Assembly (NCBI GenBank): GCA_018001225.1
Contig: JAGNIJ010000021.1
Span: forward strand, 1-64,000
Length of the DNA: 64,000 bases
DNA from: Kiritimatiellia bacterium
GTDB taxonomy: Bacteria > Verrucomicrobiota > Kiritimatiellia > CAIQIC01 > JAGNIJ01
Direction of reading: 5' to 3'
Made by a program: the position numbers and the translations under genes
Shown: piece by piece, positions 28,891-38,521 of the stretch
How positions within the stretch are numbered: the first letter of the stretch is position 1
Layout of the letters: each line of letters starts with the position of its first letter
The notes under the pieces: generated by a model
Database searches by the model: none
The model's input: only the letters and a program-made list of their open reading frames with translations
Told to the model about the DNA's origin: nothing

Positions 28891-30000
28891 CTAAACGGCC
28901 GCCGCGTACAAACGGCAGAGCCGTTCTCCGAGTTCCCGCTCCACCCCGGCCCCGTAGCGCCGCTCGAAGGCCCGCCGCCCCATGGCCCGCCGCTCCTCCG
29001 GATTCTCGAGCAGGGAAACGAGAGCCCCGGCCAGCCGGGAAGGATCGCGGGATTCGACCAGGAGTCCCGTTTTACCGTGCTCCACGGCCTCGGCCAGCGC
29101 GCCCACACGCGCGGCGACGACCGGCCTGGCGAAGCAGGCGGCGATCGGTTCTACCCCGCTCTGGCTGGCCTCCACGTACGGGAGCACGACCACGGCGCAT
29201 CGCGCGAAGAAGCGGGCCAGCTCGCGGTCCGGGATGAAACGGTTGTGCAACTCGACGCGGTCGCGCACCGGCGCCAGGAGGCCGGCCCAGCGGTCCAGCG
29301 AGCCCTGCCCCGCGATGACCAGGCGCGCCCGCGGGACGCGCCGGAGGATCTCCGGCATCGCCGCGAGCATCACCCCGACGCCTTTGTACTCGTGGATCCG
29401 GCCGAACAGCAGGATGTCGAACGGCTGCTCCGCGGCGTCCCCCGCCCAGGCGCCGATGCGCGAGGACATGATCACCGGCAGGACCTCCACCCGGTCCGGG
29501 GCCAGGCCCCAGCGCCGCACGGCCTGCTCCTTCAGCGCATGGCCGTTCACGATGAAACGGCGGGCGTGCCGCAGCAACGCGGACAGCTTGAACCCCTCCA
29601 CCGGCCGGCGTTCGCCGAGATGCGGGTAGACGTCGTGCAGGGTGGCGATCACGGGTACGCGCGCGGCGAGGCCGGGGACGAAGAGCGGGTACGTGATGTG
29701 GCCGGAGTTCACGTGCAGGACGGTCGGGCCCCAGGCCAGGATGTCCCGCCGGACGCGCCGCGCGAGCCAGGGCAGGCGGGCCAGCGCCGGCGCCGCGCGC
29801 CAGGCCAGTTCCTGGGGCGCCTCGTAGCGGAAGCAGACGACACCGGGATCGAAGAGGTCCGGGTCGCTGTCCGCCGGGCCGAAGCTGGCCACCGCCGCGT
29901 CCGGCCGGGCGCGCCGCACGGCATTGGCGATGCCGGCGGCGTAGTGGGCCATGCCGCCCCGGTGCAGGCTTAGCACGGCCAGGCGGAGCGACTTGCTCAT
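28891..30000 (-). CDS. GT4-type glycosyltransferase
   Basis: 369 aa from the ATG at 30000 (MSKSLRLAVLSLHRGGMAHY). It has a GT-B fold with the Gly-rich nucleotide-sugar loop in the N-terminal half (HRGGMAHYAAGIAN) and the C-terminal donor site in LFGRIHEYKGVGVML, PRARLVIAGQG and the E-x7-E-like stretch ASQSGVEPIAACFARPVV. The start overlaps the flippase stop by 4 bp (ATGA), so the two are translationally coupled. Neighbours point to surface polysaccharide or lipid-linked glycan assembly. The sugar is not predictable. Confidence 0.88.
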   Translation of the reverse strand: MSKSLRLAVLSLHRGGMAHYAAGIANAVRRARPDAAVASFGPADSDPDLFDPGVVCFRYEAPQELAWRAAPALARLPWLARRVRRDILAWGPTVLHVNSGHITYPLFVPGLAARVPVIATLHDVYPHLGERRPVEGFKLSALLRHARRFIVNGHALKEQAVRRWGLAPDRVEVLPVIMSSRIGAWAGDAAEQPFDILLFGRIHEYKGVGVMLAAMPEILRRVPRARLVIAGQGSLDRWAGLLAPVRDRVELHNRFIPDRELARFFARCAVVVLPYVEASQSGVEPIAACFARPVVAARVGALAEAVEHGKTGLLVESRDPSRLAGALVSLLENPEERRAMGRRAFERRYGAGVERELGERLCRLYAAAV

Positions 30001-31502
30001 CCGGGCTCCTCGGCGGGGCACGCGCCGGAACGACGTAACGCCTGCCAGATATCCCGGGCTTCGTAGCCGCGCAGGCTGCGCGAAACGAACACGCTCCACG
30101 CGAACAGGACCGCCCACACCGCGAGCGCCGGCCAGGCGAAGTCCGGCCCCCTTTCCCAGCGGATGAAGGCTCCCAAGCCGGCCGTGATCAGCAGCGGCGC
30201 CGCCAAGCGCCGCGCCCGGAGGGAAACCTGCCATTGCCGCCACGCGGACGCGATCGCGTAGGCCATGAAGGCCAGCGTGCCGCCCAGCAGGGCCAGGACG
30301 GTCTCCACGCCGGACCCGCTCCGCCCGTACGCCAGGAACAGCGGGACAAAGACCGCGTACATCCAGAAGGACGCCTTCAACACCACTCCCGGCGTCTTCA
30401 TGAGTTGTCCGACCAGGGCGTACCGCATGCCGACCCAGAACGCCAGGGTCATGCCGAACCACAAGCTGATCACGGGGATGGCCGGGATGAAATCGGGGCC
30501 CCAGGCCCACGGCACGGCCCAGTCGGCGACGGCTAGGAACAAGCCCGTGACCGCGAGGATGAGCACGCCCCCGAGGCGGCAGAACAGGCTCTGCCAGACG
30601 ACGCTGCGCTGGAGCCCTTCCGTCTCGTGCATGAGCGTAATCGAGGGCCAGAGCGCGCCGCCCGCGGTGCCGAGCAGGCCCAGCAGGATGTTTTGCAGAC
30701 GCACGGCCAGGCCCACGCGCCCGATCAGCAGACTGCTCATCCCCGCCAGGCTCATGAAATACGGCGCCATGGTGACGTAGGCCATGGACGCGGTGTGGGC
30801 GAGGGCAAGGATCGCCCCGAAGGACGTGATCTCCCGGAGCCGGCGCCCCGGCAGCCAGCCCCGCGGCCAGCGGATACAGGGCGCGGCCAGCAGCCAGGAC
30901 GCGGCCGCGGAGAGGCCATCGCCCAGCGCGCAGGCGGGCGGCACGAGCCGGAACCCGCCGAGCGCGTATCCCGCGGCTACCAGCGCGGGCACGAGGGCCG
31001 TGAACAGGATGTTGAGGACCACGATCCGGCCCGTGCGCCGCTCGGCGTACAGCAGCAAGTAGGGCGCGAGGCCCGCCACGCGGGCCAGGACGCTGAAGGC
31101 CAGGTACGCCGCCGCGGGCGTGTTCATGACCGCGCTGCGGCTCGCCATGATGAGCACGAAGCCGGCCGCGGCGGAGACGGCCCCGACACCCAGCCGCATG
31201 ACGGCCACGGACTTGAAGATCAGGCCGGCTTCGAGTTCCTGCCCCCGCGCCCGGGCCTCCACGTAGTATTGCGAGAGGACCGCCGGCGTGCCGAGGGTGC
31301 ACAGCAGCGCGATGAAGTCGATGACGCTGCGGAACACCGCCCAGTTCCCGTAGTCGCGCGAGCCCAGGAGCCGCGGGACGGCCAGGGCCAGGACAAAGGA
31401 TAGGACGGTGCTGACCACCTGCCCGGCCCCGATCAGCGCCACGCCGCGCGCGGCCCGGGAGGCTTCGCGCGCCCGCTCCGGGCCCGGTTCAGGAATGGGC
31501 AT
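29997..31502 (-). CDS. Polysaccharide flippase, Wzx/MATE-like (MOP superfamily)
   Basis: 501 aa from the ATG at 31502 (MPIPEPGPERAREASR); the upstream open frame overlaps lpxD and is not used. About 12-14 hydrophobic helices fill the protein, starting VALIGAGQVVSTVLSFVLAL and followed by PRLLGSRDYGNWAVFRSVID, the N-terminal signature of Wzx-type exporters. It would flip an undecaprenyl-linked oligosaccharide across the inner membrane. It lies 29 bp downstream of lpxD and is coupled to a glycosyltransferase, fitting an envelope glycan role. Confidence 0.85.
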   Translation of the reverse strand: MPIPEPGPERAREASRAARGVALIGAGQVVSTVLSFVLALAVPRLLGSRDYGNWAVFRSVIDFIALLCTLGTPAVLSQYYVEARARGQELEAGLIFKSVAVMRLGVGAVSAAAGFVLIMASRSAVMNTPAAAYLAFSVLARVAGLAPYLLLYAERRTGRIVVLNILFTALVPALVAAGYALGGFRLVPPACALGDGLSAAASWLLAAPCIRWPRGWLPGRRLREITSFGAILALAHTASMAYVTMAPYFMSLAGMSSLLIGRVGLAVRLQNILLGLLGTAGGALWPSITLMHETEGLQRSVVWQSLFCRLGGVLILAVTGLFLAVADWAVPWAWGPDFIPAIPVISLWFGMTLAFWVGMRYALVGQLMKTPGVVLKASFWMYAVFVPLFLAYGRSGSGVETVLALLGGTLAFMAYAIASAWRQWQVSLRARRLAAPLLITAGLGAFIRWERGPDFAWPALAVWAVLFAWSVFVSRSLRGYEARDIWQALRRSGACPAEEPG

Positions 31503-31531
31503 GCCCACGGAAGCTCCCCGCCCCGGCCGGC

Positions 31532-32572
31532 TCAAGCGCCGCGCGTTTCCAGGGCCTTCAGGCGCGCCTCGAGTTCGACGACCTTCTTCTTCAATTCCGG
31601 CAGCCGCGCCATGTGGGCGTGCAGTCGTTTTTCCTCGTCGTGCGGAATGGCCGGGAAGCCGGACACGAACGACTGCGGCGGAATATCCTTCGTGACCACC
31701 GACCGGGCGCCCACGATGCAATCCCGGCCGATCTGTATATGGCCGACCACCCCGACCATGCCCGCCAGGATCGTCCGCTCGCCGATCTCCGAGCTGCCGG
31801 AGATGCCGACCAGGGCGACGATCACCGCGTTGTCGCCGATGACCACGTTGTGGCCGATCTGCACGAGGTTGTCGATCTTGACGCCGTTCCCGATGCGCGT
31901 GCGGCCGAATCGCGCGCGGTCGATCGTCGTATTGGCGCCGATCTCCACGTCGTTACCGATCTCGACGATGCCGATCTGCGGGATTTTCTCGCGGACGCCT
32001 TTCTCGTCGACGCTGTAGCCGAAGCCGTCGCTGCCGATCACCACGCCGTTATGCAGGATGACCCGGTCGCCGAGGCGGCAGGCCTCGCGGACGGTCACCT
32101 GCGGATAGAAGCGGCAGCCGGCGCCGACCTTGGCCCCGTGGCCCAGGTAGCAGCCGGCGAACAGGACGGTCCCCTCGCCGATTTCCGCGCCGGGCTCCAC
32201 GACCACGTACGGCCCGAGGCTGACGTTGGCGCCAAGTTTCGCGTCCGGGGCGACGATGGCCGTCGGGTGCACGCCGGGCGGCGGCACGATCGGCGCGGGG
32301 GCGTACTCCATGGCGATCCGGGCGAACGTCTTGTCCGGGTCCTTCGCCCGGAGCACGCACGGCGCGGCACAAGGGCGGTCCCAGTCCTTCGGCACGATGA
32401 CGGCCGAGGCGCGGGTCGTGGCGGCATCCGGCGCATAGCGCATGTTCGCGAGGAACGAAATCTGGCCCGGCTGGGCCTCGCGAAGACCGGCTACGCCGGT
32501 GATCGTGATGGCCCCGTCGCCCTCCAGGACGGCGTTGACGCGCTGCGCCAATTCTGCGGTGGTCCAATTCAT
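31532..32572 (-). CDS. lpxD: UDP-3-O-(3-hydroxymyristoyl)glucosamine N-acyltransferase
   Basis: 346 aa. It adds the N-linked hydroxyacyl chain in lipid A synthesis in the cytoplasm. The N-terminal uridine-binding domain (1-100) is followed by left-handed beta-helix hexapeptide repeats (about 105-280, e.g. IGNDVEIGANTTIDRARFG and IGHNVVIGDN). The catalytic His lies in VQIGHNV, and a C-terminal helix (to residue 346) ends the protein. It lies 19 bp after skp, giving the usual bamA-skp-lpxD order and indicating an LPS-bearing outer membrane. Confidence 0.96.
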   Translation of the reverse strand: MNWTTAELAQRVNAVLEGDGAITITGVAGLREAQPGQISFLANMRYAPDAATTRASAVIVPKDWDRPCAAPCVLRAKDPDKTFARIAMEYAPAPIVPPPGVHPTAIVAPDAKLGANVSLGPYVVVEPGAEIGEGTVLFAGCYLGHGAKVGAGCRFYPQVTVREACRLGDRVILHNGVVIGSDGFGYSVDEKGVREKIPQIGIVEIGNDVEIGANTTIDRARFGRTRIGNGVKIDNLVQIGHNVVIGDNAVIVALVGISGSSEIGERTILAGMVGVVGHIQIGRDCIVGARSVVTKDIPPQSFVSGFPAIPHDEEKRLHAHMARLPELKKKVVELEARLKALETRGA

Positions 32573-32591
32573 GTCCTTCTCCCGGAGGCGT

Positions 32592-33215
32592 CTACTTGTC
32601 GGCCGGCTTTGCCGCCGGCTCCTCCGCGGGCGTGGCGTCCTCGGTCTTGTTGAGCTGCTCCAGGATGATGTCGGTGATGTCGCTGCGCACGTCCTGGTAG
32701 AGGACCATCTCGACGCCGTTGAAGCTCTGGCCCGACGAATCGATCACCGTGCTCAAACCCTGGGTGCGGGCGTACGTCTGGATGGTCTGCTGGATTTCCT
32801 CGACGATCCGCTTGCGCATCCGGCGCGTCTGGTCGTCCAACTGCTTCTGGCGCGCCTCGTCGAACCGGCGGATCCGGGTCTCCATGTCGCGGGTCTCGAT
32901 CAGTTTTTCCTCCGCGGCGTTGCGCTTCGCGGCCCGGGCGTCCTCGCTCAAGGCCGTGTTCTGGGCCTCGTCGCGCAGGGCGTTGAACTGTTCCTGGAGC
33001 TTCTCGAATTCCGTGGTGAGCTTCTTGCGCTCCTCGTTGAATTCCTCCGCCTGCTTTTTGAGCTGCTCGTCCGCGAGCTTGGTCTTGTAGAACTCGCTGA
33101 AGGCGCGTTCCATGTTGACGAATACGATCGGCGGGGTCTCCGCCCGCGCCGCCAGGTTCAGGCCCCAGCCAAGGGCCAATCCGATCGCCGCCAGTCTCCG
33201 CATCGCGCTGCTCAT
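32592..33215 (-). CDS. skp: Periplasmic chaperone Skp/OmpH family
   Basis: 207 aa with a signal peptide (RRLAAIGLALGWGLNLAARA) and then PPIVFVNMERAFSEFYKTK, the Skp start of mature chain. A long charged coiled coil (about 60-160) forms the tentacle helices that hold unfolded outer-membrane proteins. A Pro/Ala/Glu-rich tail (EDATPAEEPAAKPADK) is added. An alternative start is Met5. It sits between bamA and lpxD in the classic order. Confidence 0.93.
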   Translation of the reverse strand: MSSAMRRLAAIGLALGWGLNLAARAETPPIVFVNMERAFSEFYKTKLADEQLKKQAEEFNEERKKLTTEFEKLQEQFNALRDEAQNTALSEDARAAKRNAAEEKLIETRDMETRIRRFDEARQKQLDDQTRRMRKRIVEEIQQTIQTYARTQGLSTVIDSSGQSFNGVEMVLYQDVRSDITDIILEQLNKTEDATPAEEPAAKPADK

Positions 33216-33245
33216 GGTTCCTCCGTGGTGTGAAAGGGCCTCCGC

Positions 33246-35552
33246 TCAATACTGGTATCCGAGCCAGAAACTGAAACGCCCGCTGCTCCGGTCGTTCACC
33301 GGGTCCGCGTCGATCGGCCAGGTGTAGTCGAGCTGGATCGGGAAGCCGGGCAGGTCGAACCGCACGCCGAACCCGAGCCCGGAATTGAGGTCGGGAAGTG
33401 TATCGTCCTGCCGATCCGTGGACCAGGAATCCGGCCAGACCATGCCGACGTCGTAGAAGAACGCCAGGCGGACCTTCTCGGCCACGGGCATGGTGTATTC
33501 CGCCGTGAGGTAGGCGGCGGTGTCGCCGCCGATCGGGTCGCCGTTCTCGTCGTGCGGGCCGACGTCGCGGTACTTGAAGCCCCGGATCGTGCGCGGCCCG
33601 CCCAGGAACTCCCGGTCGAACAGATGGACCTTGTCGGAGTCGCCGTATTCCTCGACCACGCCCGCCCAGCCGCGGAGGTTGAACACGTGGTCGAACCACA
33701 GGGGGAAGTATTGCGAACTGCGGGCCTCGAAGCCGTACATGTCCGTGTCCGCCCCCAGCAGGCCGCCGGCGACCGTCCCCGAGATGCTGCTGCGGTTGCC
33801 GCGGCTGGGGAGGAAGGGATGATTGCGCGTGTCGCGGACCAGTTCGAGCGTCAGGGAGCTCTTCTTGTAGATGCCCTCTTCATCCCGGATGATCTGGGAG
33901 GCGTTGGTGGAGACGTCGTAGATGTCGATCTGCTGCAGGCCGTAGGAGAGGTTGACGCGGCTGAACGACCCGAGGGCGTGGCCGAGCGTGATGCGGCCGC
34001 CGATGTTCTTCTGGTCGTAGAGGCTGCTGTCGTAGCTGTTCTCGTGCCGGAAAAGGTCCAGGCCCAGCGAGAGGCGCCGATTCAGGAACCACGGTTCGAT
34101 GAACGACATTTCGTAGTCGGAGCGCTTGGTCCCGACCTGGGCGCGCAGTTTCAGCTTCTGGCCGCCGCCGGTCAGGCCCGGCCAGTCGAACAGGTCGAAG
34201 TTGCCCTGCGAAAGCTCCACGAAGCCGATCAGGTCGTCCACGCTGGAGAAGCCGGCCCCGGCCATCAACTGGCCCGTCCGCTGCTCCTCCACCTCGATGT
34301 TCAGATCGTACCAGGCCGGGTCATCGGTCGGCGACGGGTAGCTGTTGACGTACTCGAAGTAGTTCAGGTTCTGCAGGCGCCGCTCGCTGGTCCGGACCTT
34401 GACGGTGTTGTACAGGTCGCCCGGGTACACCGCCAGCTCGCGGCGGATCACCTTGTCCTTCGTCCGCGCGTTGCCGCGGATGCGGATCTCCCGGATGCGG
34501 ACCTCGCGCCCCTCCTCGACCGTGAACCGGACATCGGCGACATGGGTCTTCGGATCGGCGAGAATATCGGCGTCCACCGCGGTCCGGATGCGGCCCCGGC
34601 TGCCGTACCAGTCCTCGAGGGCCTGGGCGTTCTTGCCGATCTCCGTGCTGGAGGCCGTGTCGCCGGGTTTCAGGCGCACCGAGGCCTCGACCTCGGCCGG
34701 CGGCGCCGACGTGATCCCGGCATAGTCGATCTTCCCCACCCGGTACGTCGAGCCCTCGTCCACGCCGATGCGAACCCGGAGCCCGCGCCGGCCCAGCGGC
34801 GTGACCTCGGGCTCGCCGATCCCCGCGTCCAGGTAGCCCCGCCCGCGGTACAGCTCCCGGATCCCCTCGCGGTCCGTCTCCAGCGCGTCGGGATCGTAGG
34901 TGCCGGCCCCCGTGATCCAGGAAAGCCAGTTCGCGCGCCGCTGCTTCATCACCTTCAGCAGTTCCCGGCTCTTGACGTGCCGGTTGCCCTCAAACTCGAT
35001 CCGCTTGACCGTGGCGCGGCGGCCCTCCTTGACGGTGATACGCACGTTGATCCAGCCCGGCTCGTCGGCGGGCGCGATCTTCCACGTCAGCCGCGCGTCC
35101 GGGAAGTACTTCTTGCGGTACGTCTCGATCACCTTCTGCGAGCGCACGGCCAGCAGGGAATCGTCCGCCGCGTCGCCCGGCCCGAGTTCCATGAGGGTCC
35201 GCACCTTGCGGTTCCCGAGATCGTCCGCGCCCTCGATGTCCAGGTCCCGGATGCGGGACCGGCCCTCGACGACGAAGAACACGGCGACCCCGCCGGCCCC
35301 CGGCTCCGCCTCCACCGACACGCTGGAGAACATGCCGCTCTGCTGCATCGCGCGCAGGTCGCGCCCGACGGCCATGGCGTTGTATTCCTCGCCGGGCCGG
35401 AGCGTGGAGAAGGCCATCACCGCGTTCGTGTCCACCCGCCCGTGCCCCAGGACCCGGACGCCCACCTCGCTCACGTTCGCGGCGCGGGTCACCCCGCCCG
35501 CGAGCAGGAGGCCGAGGACCGCGATCCAGCGCTGCCGGGAAAACCGTCTCAT
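33246..35552 (-). CDS. bamA: Outer-membrane protein assembly factor BamA
   Basis: 768 aa. A signal peptide (RQRWIAVLGLLLAGGVTRA) is followed by five POTRA-type repeats (about 28-420, e.g. VFFVVEGRSRIRDLDIEGAD and ARTKDKVIRRELAVYPGDLY) and a 16-strand beta barrel (about 430-768) ending in the aromatic GRFSFWLGYQY. The barrel's conserved lid-loop signature is FLGGPRTIRGFKYRDVGP. It inserts beta-barrel proteins into the outer membrane. The start overlaps the dnaB stop by 4 bp, which couples replication helicase and envelope genes in one transcript. Confidence 0.96.
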   Translation of the reverse strand: MRRFSRQRWIAVLGLLLAGGVTRAANVSEVGVRVLGHGRVDTNAVMAFSTLRPGEEYNAMAVGRDLRAMQQSGMFSSVSVEAEPGAGGVAVFFVVEGRSRIRDLDIEGADDLGNRKVRTLMELGPGDAADDSLLAVRSQKVIETYRKKYFPDARLTWKIAPADEPGWINVRITVKEGRRATVKRIEFEGNRHVKSRELLKVMKQRRANWLSWITGAGTYDPDALETDREGIRELYRGRGYLDAGIGEPEVTPLGRRGLRVRIGVDEGSTYRVGKIDYAGITSAPPAEVEASVRLKPGDTASSTEIGKNAQALEDWYGSRGRIRTAVDADILADPKTHVADVRFTVEEGREVRIREIRIRGNARTKDKVIRRELAVYPGDLYNTVKVRTSERRLQNLNYFEYVNSYPSPTDDPAWYDLNIEVEEQRTGQLMAGAGFSSVDDLIGFVELSQGNFDLFDWPGLTGGGQKLKLRAQVGTKRSDYEMSFIEPWFLNRRLSLGLDLFRHENSYDSSLYDQKNIGGRITLGHALGSFSRVNLSYGLQQIDIYDVSTNASQIIRDEEGIYKKSSLTLELVRDTRNHPFLPSRGNRSSISGTVAGGLLGADTDMYGFEARSSQYFPLWFDHVFNLRGWAGVVEEYGDSDKVHLFDREFLGGPRTIRGFKYRDVGPHDENGDPIGGDTAAYLTAEYTMPVAEKVRLAFFYDVGMVWPDSWSTDRQDDTLPDLNSGLGFGVRFDLPGFPIQLDYTWPIDADPVNDRSSGRFSFWLGYQY

Positions 35553-36964
35553 GGGGGGGCCTCCCTGTCGCGCGCGCCCGGGGCTTCCTCCTGGTCGACC
35601 CCCGCCGCGCGGGTCTCAAAACGCGTGAATTCTTCTACGAAATTGAGTTTCACGATCCCGGTGGGGCCGTTGCGGTGCTTGGCGACCTCGACGACCGCCA
35701 GGAGCTGGTCGTCGTGGTCCGGGTCGTCCGGGTACTTGCAGGGGCGCCGGAGCAGCAGGACCACGTCGGCGTCCTGTTCGATCGAGCCCGAATCGCGCAG
35801 GTCGGAAAGCTTGGGGATCGCCGTGCTGCTCCGGGTCTCCGGGGCGCGGCTCAACTGGCTCAAGACCAGCACCGGGATCTTCAGTTCCTTGGCCATGCCC
35901 TTGAGCGCGCCGGAGATGGCGGCCGTCTCCCGCTGCCGCCCCTCGGAGGCGAACTGCGGGTAGTTGAGCATCTGCATGTAGTCCACCACGATCATCTCGA
36001 TGCCGAAACGCCGCTTCATCCGCCGGGCCCGCGAACGCAGCTCGAGGACCTCCAGCCCGGCCGTGTCGTCCAGCAGGATCTTCGCCTTGTTCAGCGCCGA
36101 CGCGGCGTTCATCAGCCGGCCGTGGTGCTCGGTCGAGAGATAGCCGCCCGCGAGCTTGTGCCCGGGCACGTCGGCGTGGGAGCAGATCATGCGGCGCGCG
36201 AGCTGTTCGCGGGACATTTCCAGGCTGAACACCGCGACCGGGCGCGGCTCGTGGTCGCCGCCCTGCCCCAGCGCGATGTTCTGCACGATGTTCAGCGCCA
36301 GGGAGGTCTTGCCCATCGAGGGCCGCGCGGCCAGGATGACCATGTCCGTCGGCTGCAAGCCCAGCAGGATCCGGTCGAGGTCGTGGAAGCCGGTCGGGAT
36401 GCCGGTCAGCCCCTTTTTCAGCGCGTAGATCTTCTCGATCTCCTGGACCGCCTGCTTCATCAGGTCGGGCCACGGCGTCACCTGGCCGCGCTGGGCCTCG
36501 CCGATCTCGAAGAAGGACTGCTCGACCTTGCCCAGGATGCTGTCCGCGCTCTCCTCGGAGCCGTAGGTCGAGTCGATGGCCTCGCGCGCCCGGTCGATGA
36601 TCAGCCGGAGCAGGTGCTTCTGCCGGACGATCTCGATGTAGTACTCGGCGTGCGCGGGGGTCGGCGTGGCGTCGACGAGCTGCTCGAGGAACGCGGCGCC
36701 GCCGATCTCCTCCAGGCGGCCGCGGTCGCGCAGGCGGTCGCCCGCGGTCAGCAGGTCCACCGGCCGCCCCTCGTGGCTCATCTCGATGAAGAGCTCGAAG
36801 AGCGCCTGGTGCGCCGGGACGTAGAAAGACTCGGGGCGCAGCCCGCGTTCCACGGCCAGGTCCACGACCCGGCCGGCGTCCAGCAGCGTCGACCCCAGGA
36901 CTCCCCGCTCGGCTTCCTCGCTGTACGGCGGGATGCGGTCGGTCCTGGCGGCGGGCGCAGCCAT
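35549..36964 (-). CDS. dnaB: Replicative DNA helicase
   Basis: 471 aa. The N-terminal DnaG-interacting domain (about 10-110, YSEEAERGVLGSTLLDAGRV) is linked to a RecA-fold ATPase with Walker A in AARPSMGKTSLALN, Walker B in EMIVVDYMQML, and a later QLSRAPETR loop. It unwinds DNA ahead of the replisome as a hexamer. There is no intein. It follows rplI by 1 bp and is part of the rpsF-ssb-rpsR-rplI-dnaB group found in many bacteria. Confidence 0.97.
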   Translation of the reverse strand: MAAPAARTDRIPPYSEEAERGVLGSTLLDAGRVVDLAVERGLRPESFYVPAHQALFELFIEMSHEGRPVDLLTAGDRLRDRGRLEEIGGAAFLEQLVDATPTPAHAEYYIEIVRQKHLLRLIIDRAREAIDSTYGSEESADSILGKVEQSFFEIGEAQRGQVTPWPDLMKQAVQEIEKIYALKKGLTGIPTGFHDLDRILLGLQPTDMVILAARPSMGKTSLALNIVQNIALGQGGDHEPRPVAVFSLEMSREQLARRMICSHADVPGHKLAGGYLSTEHHGRLMNAASALNKAKILLDDTAGLEVLELRSRARRMKRRFGIEMIVVDYMQMLNYPQFASEGRQRETAAISGALKGMAKELKIPVLVLSQLSRAPETRSSTAIPKLSDLRDSGSIEQDADVVLLLRRPCKYPDDPDHDDQLLAVVEVAKHRNGPTGIVKLNFVEEFTRFETRAAGVDQEEAPGARDREAPP

Positions 36965-36965
36965 A

Positions 36966-37415
36966 CTACTCCTCGACGATCCAGACCTTCAGTGTCGCTT
37001 GGACCTCGGGATGAACCTTGACGGGCACGTTGAACACGCCCAGTTCGCGCAGCGGCTCCGGCAGTTCGATCTGGCGCTTGTCCAGTTCCAGCCCCTGGGC
37101 CTTGAGCGCCGCGGCAATATCCGCCGACGTGATCGACCCGAAGAGCTTGCCGCCCTCGCCGGTCTTCGCCGTCAGCGTGCAGGAGGCCTGTTCGATCGCC
37201 GCCGCCTGGACCCGCGCCTGCTCCAGTTCCTTCTGCTGCTGCGCCTCGCGCGCCTTCCGCCGGGTTTCGAGGCGGCGCCGCGTCGCCTCCGTCACCGGGG
37301 CGGCGAGCTTGCGGGGCAGCAGGTAGTTCCGGGCGTAGCCCTCCGCGACCCGCACCACGTCGCCTTCGGCGCCCAGGCCCTCCACGGTCTCCGTCAGAAT
37401 CAGTTCGATAGCCAT
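36966..37415 (-). CDS. rplI: 50S ribosomal protein L9
   Basis: 149 aa, normal length. The N-terminal 23S-binding domain reads MAIELILTETVEGLGAEGDVV and VAEGYARNYLLPRKLA. The long connecting helix follows (about 45-75), then the C-terminal domain with GEGGKLFGSITSADIA. It lies between rpsR and dnaB with 18 and 1 bp gaps. Confidence 0.97.
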   Translation of the reverse strand: MAIELILTETVEGLGAEGDVVRVAEGYARNYLLPRKLAAPVTEATRRRLETRRKAREAQQQKELEQARVQAAAIEQASCTLTAKTGEGGKLFGSITSADIAAALKAQGLELDKRQIELPEPLRELGVFNVPVKVHPEVQATLKVWIVEE

Positions 37416-37433
37416 GTCGTCATCCCTTTCCGT

Positions 37434-37682
37434 TCAGGGCAGCAGGCCCATTACCCGGGCGCGCCGGATCGCGAGCTTGATCTGCCGCTGCTGCTTGGCC
37501 GTGGCGCCGGTGAAACGCCGCGGCATGATCTTGCCGCGCTCGGTCATGAACTTGCGCAGCAGCTCGTAGTCGCGGAAGTTGATCGTGTCGTCCGCCTTCA
37601 GGTACCGCGTCCGGCGGATGGGGGCCGCGCCGCTGCGGGACGGCTTCCGGGTTTCCTTGTCGCTCGATGCTCGTCTCTTCAT
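37434..37682 (-). CDS. rpsR: 30S ribosomal protein S18
   Basis: 82 aa. A basic N-terminal arm precedes the S18 core: INFRDYELLRKFMTERGKI, then MPRRFTGATAKQQRQIKLA and IRRARVMGLLP. It pairs with S6 on the platform of the small subunit and is encoded two genes from rpsF. No extra zinc-binding cysteines are present. Confidence 0.96.
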   Translation of the reverse strand: MKRRASSDKETRKPSRSGAAPIRRTRYLKADDTINFRDYELLRKFMTERGKIMPRRFTGATAKQQRQIKLAIRRARVMGLLP

Positions 37683-37706
37683 TCGCGTGTCCTTTTTGTC
37701 GTCTCT

Positions 37707-38171
37707 CTAGAAGGGCAGGTTCTCGTTGTCCGTGTGCTCGTCCGGGCCGGCCGGGGGCTCGTCCGCCGGCGGCGGCGGGGCGGCCTGCCTCCCGCCGCGC
37801 GGGGGCGGTCCGCCTTCCGGCGCGTCGCCCATCTCGCCGCGCTTGGGGCGGCCGAGGAACTGCACGCGGTCGGCCCGCACGCGCAGGCGGCTGCGCTTCT
37901 CGCCGGCATCGGTCTGCCAGGTGTCGTACTGCAGGATGCCTTCCACGAGGATCGGCGATCCCTTGCTCAAGTACTCGCCGCACAGCTCGGCGGTCCGGCC
38001 CCAGGCCACGACGTTGACGAAGCAGACTTCCTCCTTCTGCTCGCCGCCGCTGGTGTAGGTCCGGTTGATGGCCATGTTGAGGTCGGCCACGGCCGTGCCC
38101 GTCGGCGTATAACGCACCTCGACGTCGCGCGTCAGGTTTCCCGCCAGGAAAACTTTGTTAAGGCTGGCCAT
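37707..38171 (-). CDS. ssb: Single-stranded DNA-binding protein
   Basis: 154 aa. The OB fold (1-105) starts MASLNKVFLAGNLTRDVEVR and contains FVNVVAWGRTAELCGEYLSK. A Pro/Gly-rich linker leads to the acidic tip DNENLPF, the standard protein-docking tail. The start lies inside rpsF (14-bp overlap), so translation is coupled. It functions in replication with the downstream dnaB. Confidence 0.97.
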   Translation of the reverse strand: MASLNKVFLAGNLTRDVEVRYTPTGTAVADLNMAINRTYTSGGEQKEEVCFVNVVAWGRTAELCGEYLSKGSPILVEGILQYDTWQTDAGEKRSRLRVRADRVQFLGRPKRGEMGDAPEGGPPPRGGRQAAPPPPADEPPAGPDEHTDNENLPF

Positions 38172-38517
38172 CGCGCTCTCCCCGGTCGCCGTATTCGCCC
38201 GGCACGGTGATCTTGCCCGGCCCGCCGGGCAGCGCCTCGACGATCTGGACGCGGAAGATATTTTCGTCCAGGCGGTAACGGGCGAGCAGCGGCGCGACCT
38301 GTTCGGCCGGCAGCCGGATGAAGGCCAGCACGTAGTAGCCCGCTTCCTGCTTCTGCATGGGGCGGGAGAACCCGCGCTTGCCGAGCTGGTTGACGCTCTC
38401 GATCTCGCCGCCCGCGCGCTTGATTTCCTCCTGGGCCTTCGTCAGGGCGGCCGCGAGCGCGTCGTCCTTCAGGGCCTCGGGGAAGATGAACATGGCTTCG
38501 TATTTCTTCAATGGCAT
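38158..38517 (-). CDS. rpsF: 30S ribosomal protein S6
   Basis: 119 aa. The sequence begins MPLKKYEAMFIFPEALKDDA, the family's ferredoxin-like fold, and contains RGFSRPMQKQEAGYYVLAFI and LDENIFRVQIV. It binds S18 in the small subunit. It starts 4 bp after pth ends and overlaps ssb. Confidence 0.95.
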   Translation of the reverse strand: MPLKKYEAMFIFPEALKDDALAAALTKAQEEIKRAGGEIESVNQLGKRGFSRPMQKQEAGYYVLAFIRLPAEQVAPLLARYRLDENIFRVQIVEALPGGPGKITVPGEYGDRGERDGQP

Positions 38518-38521
38518 CTCC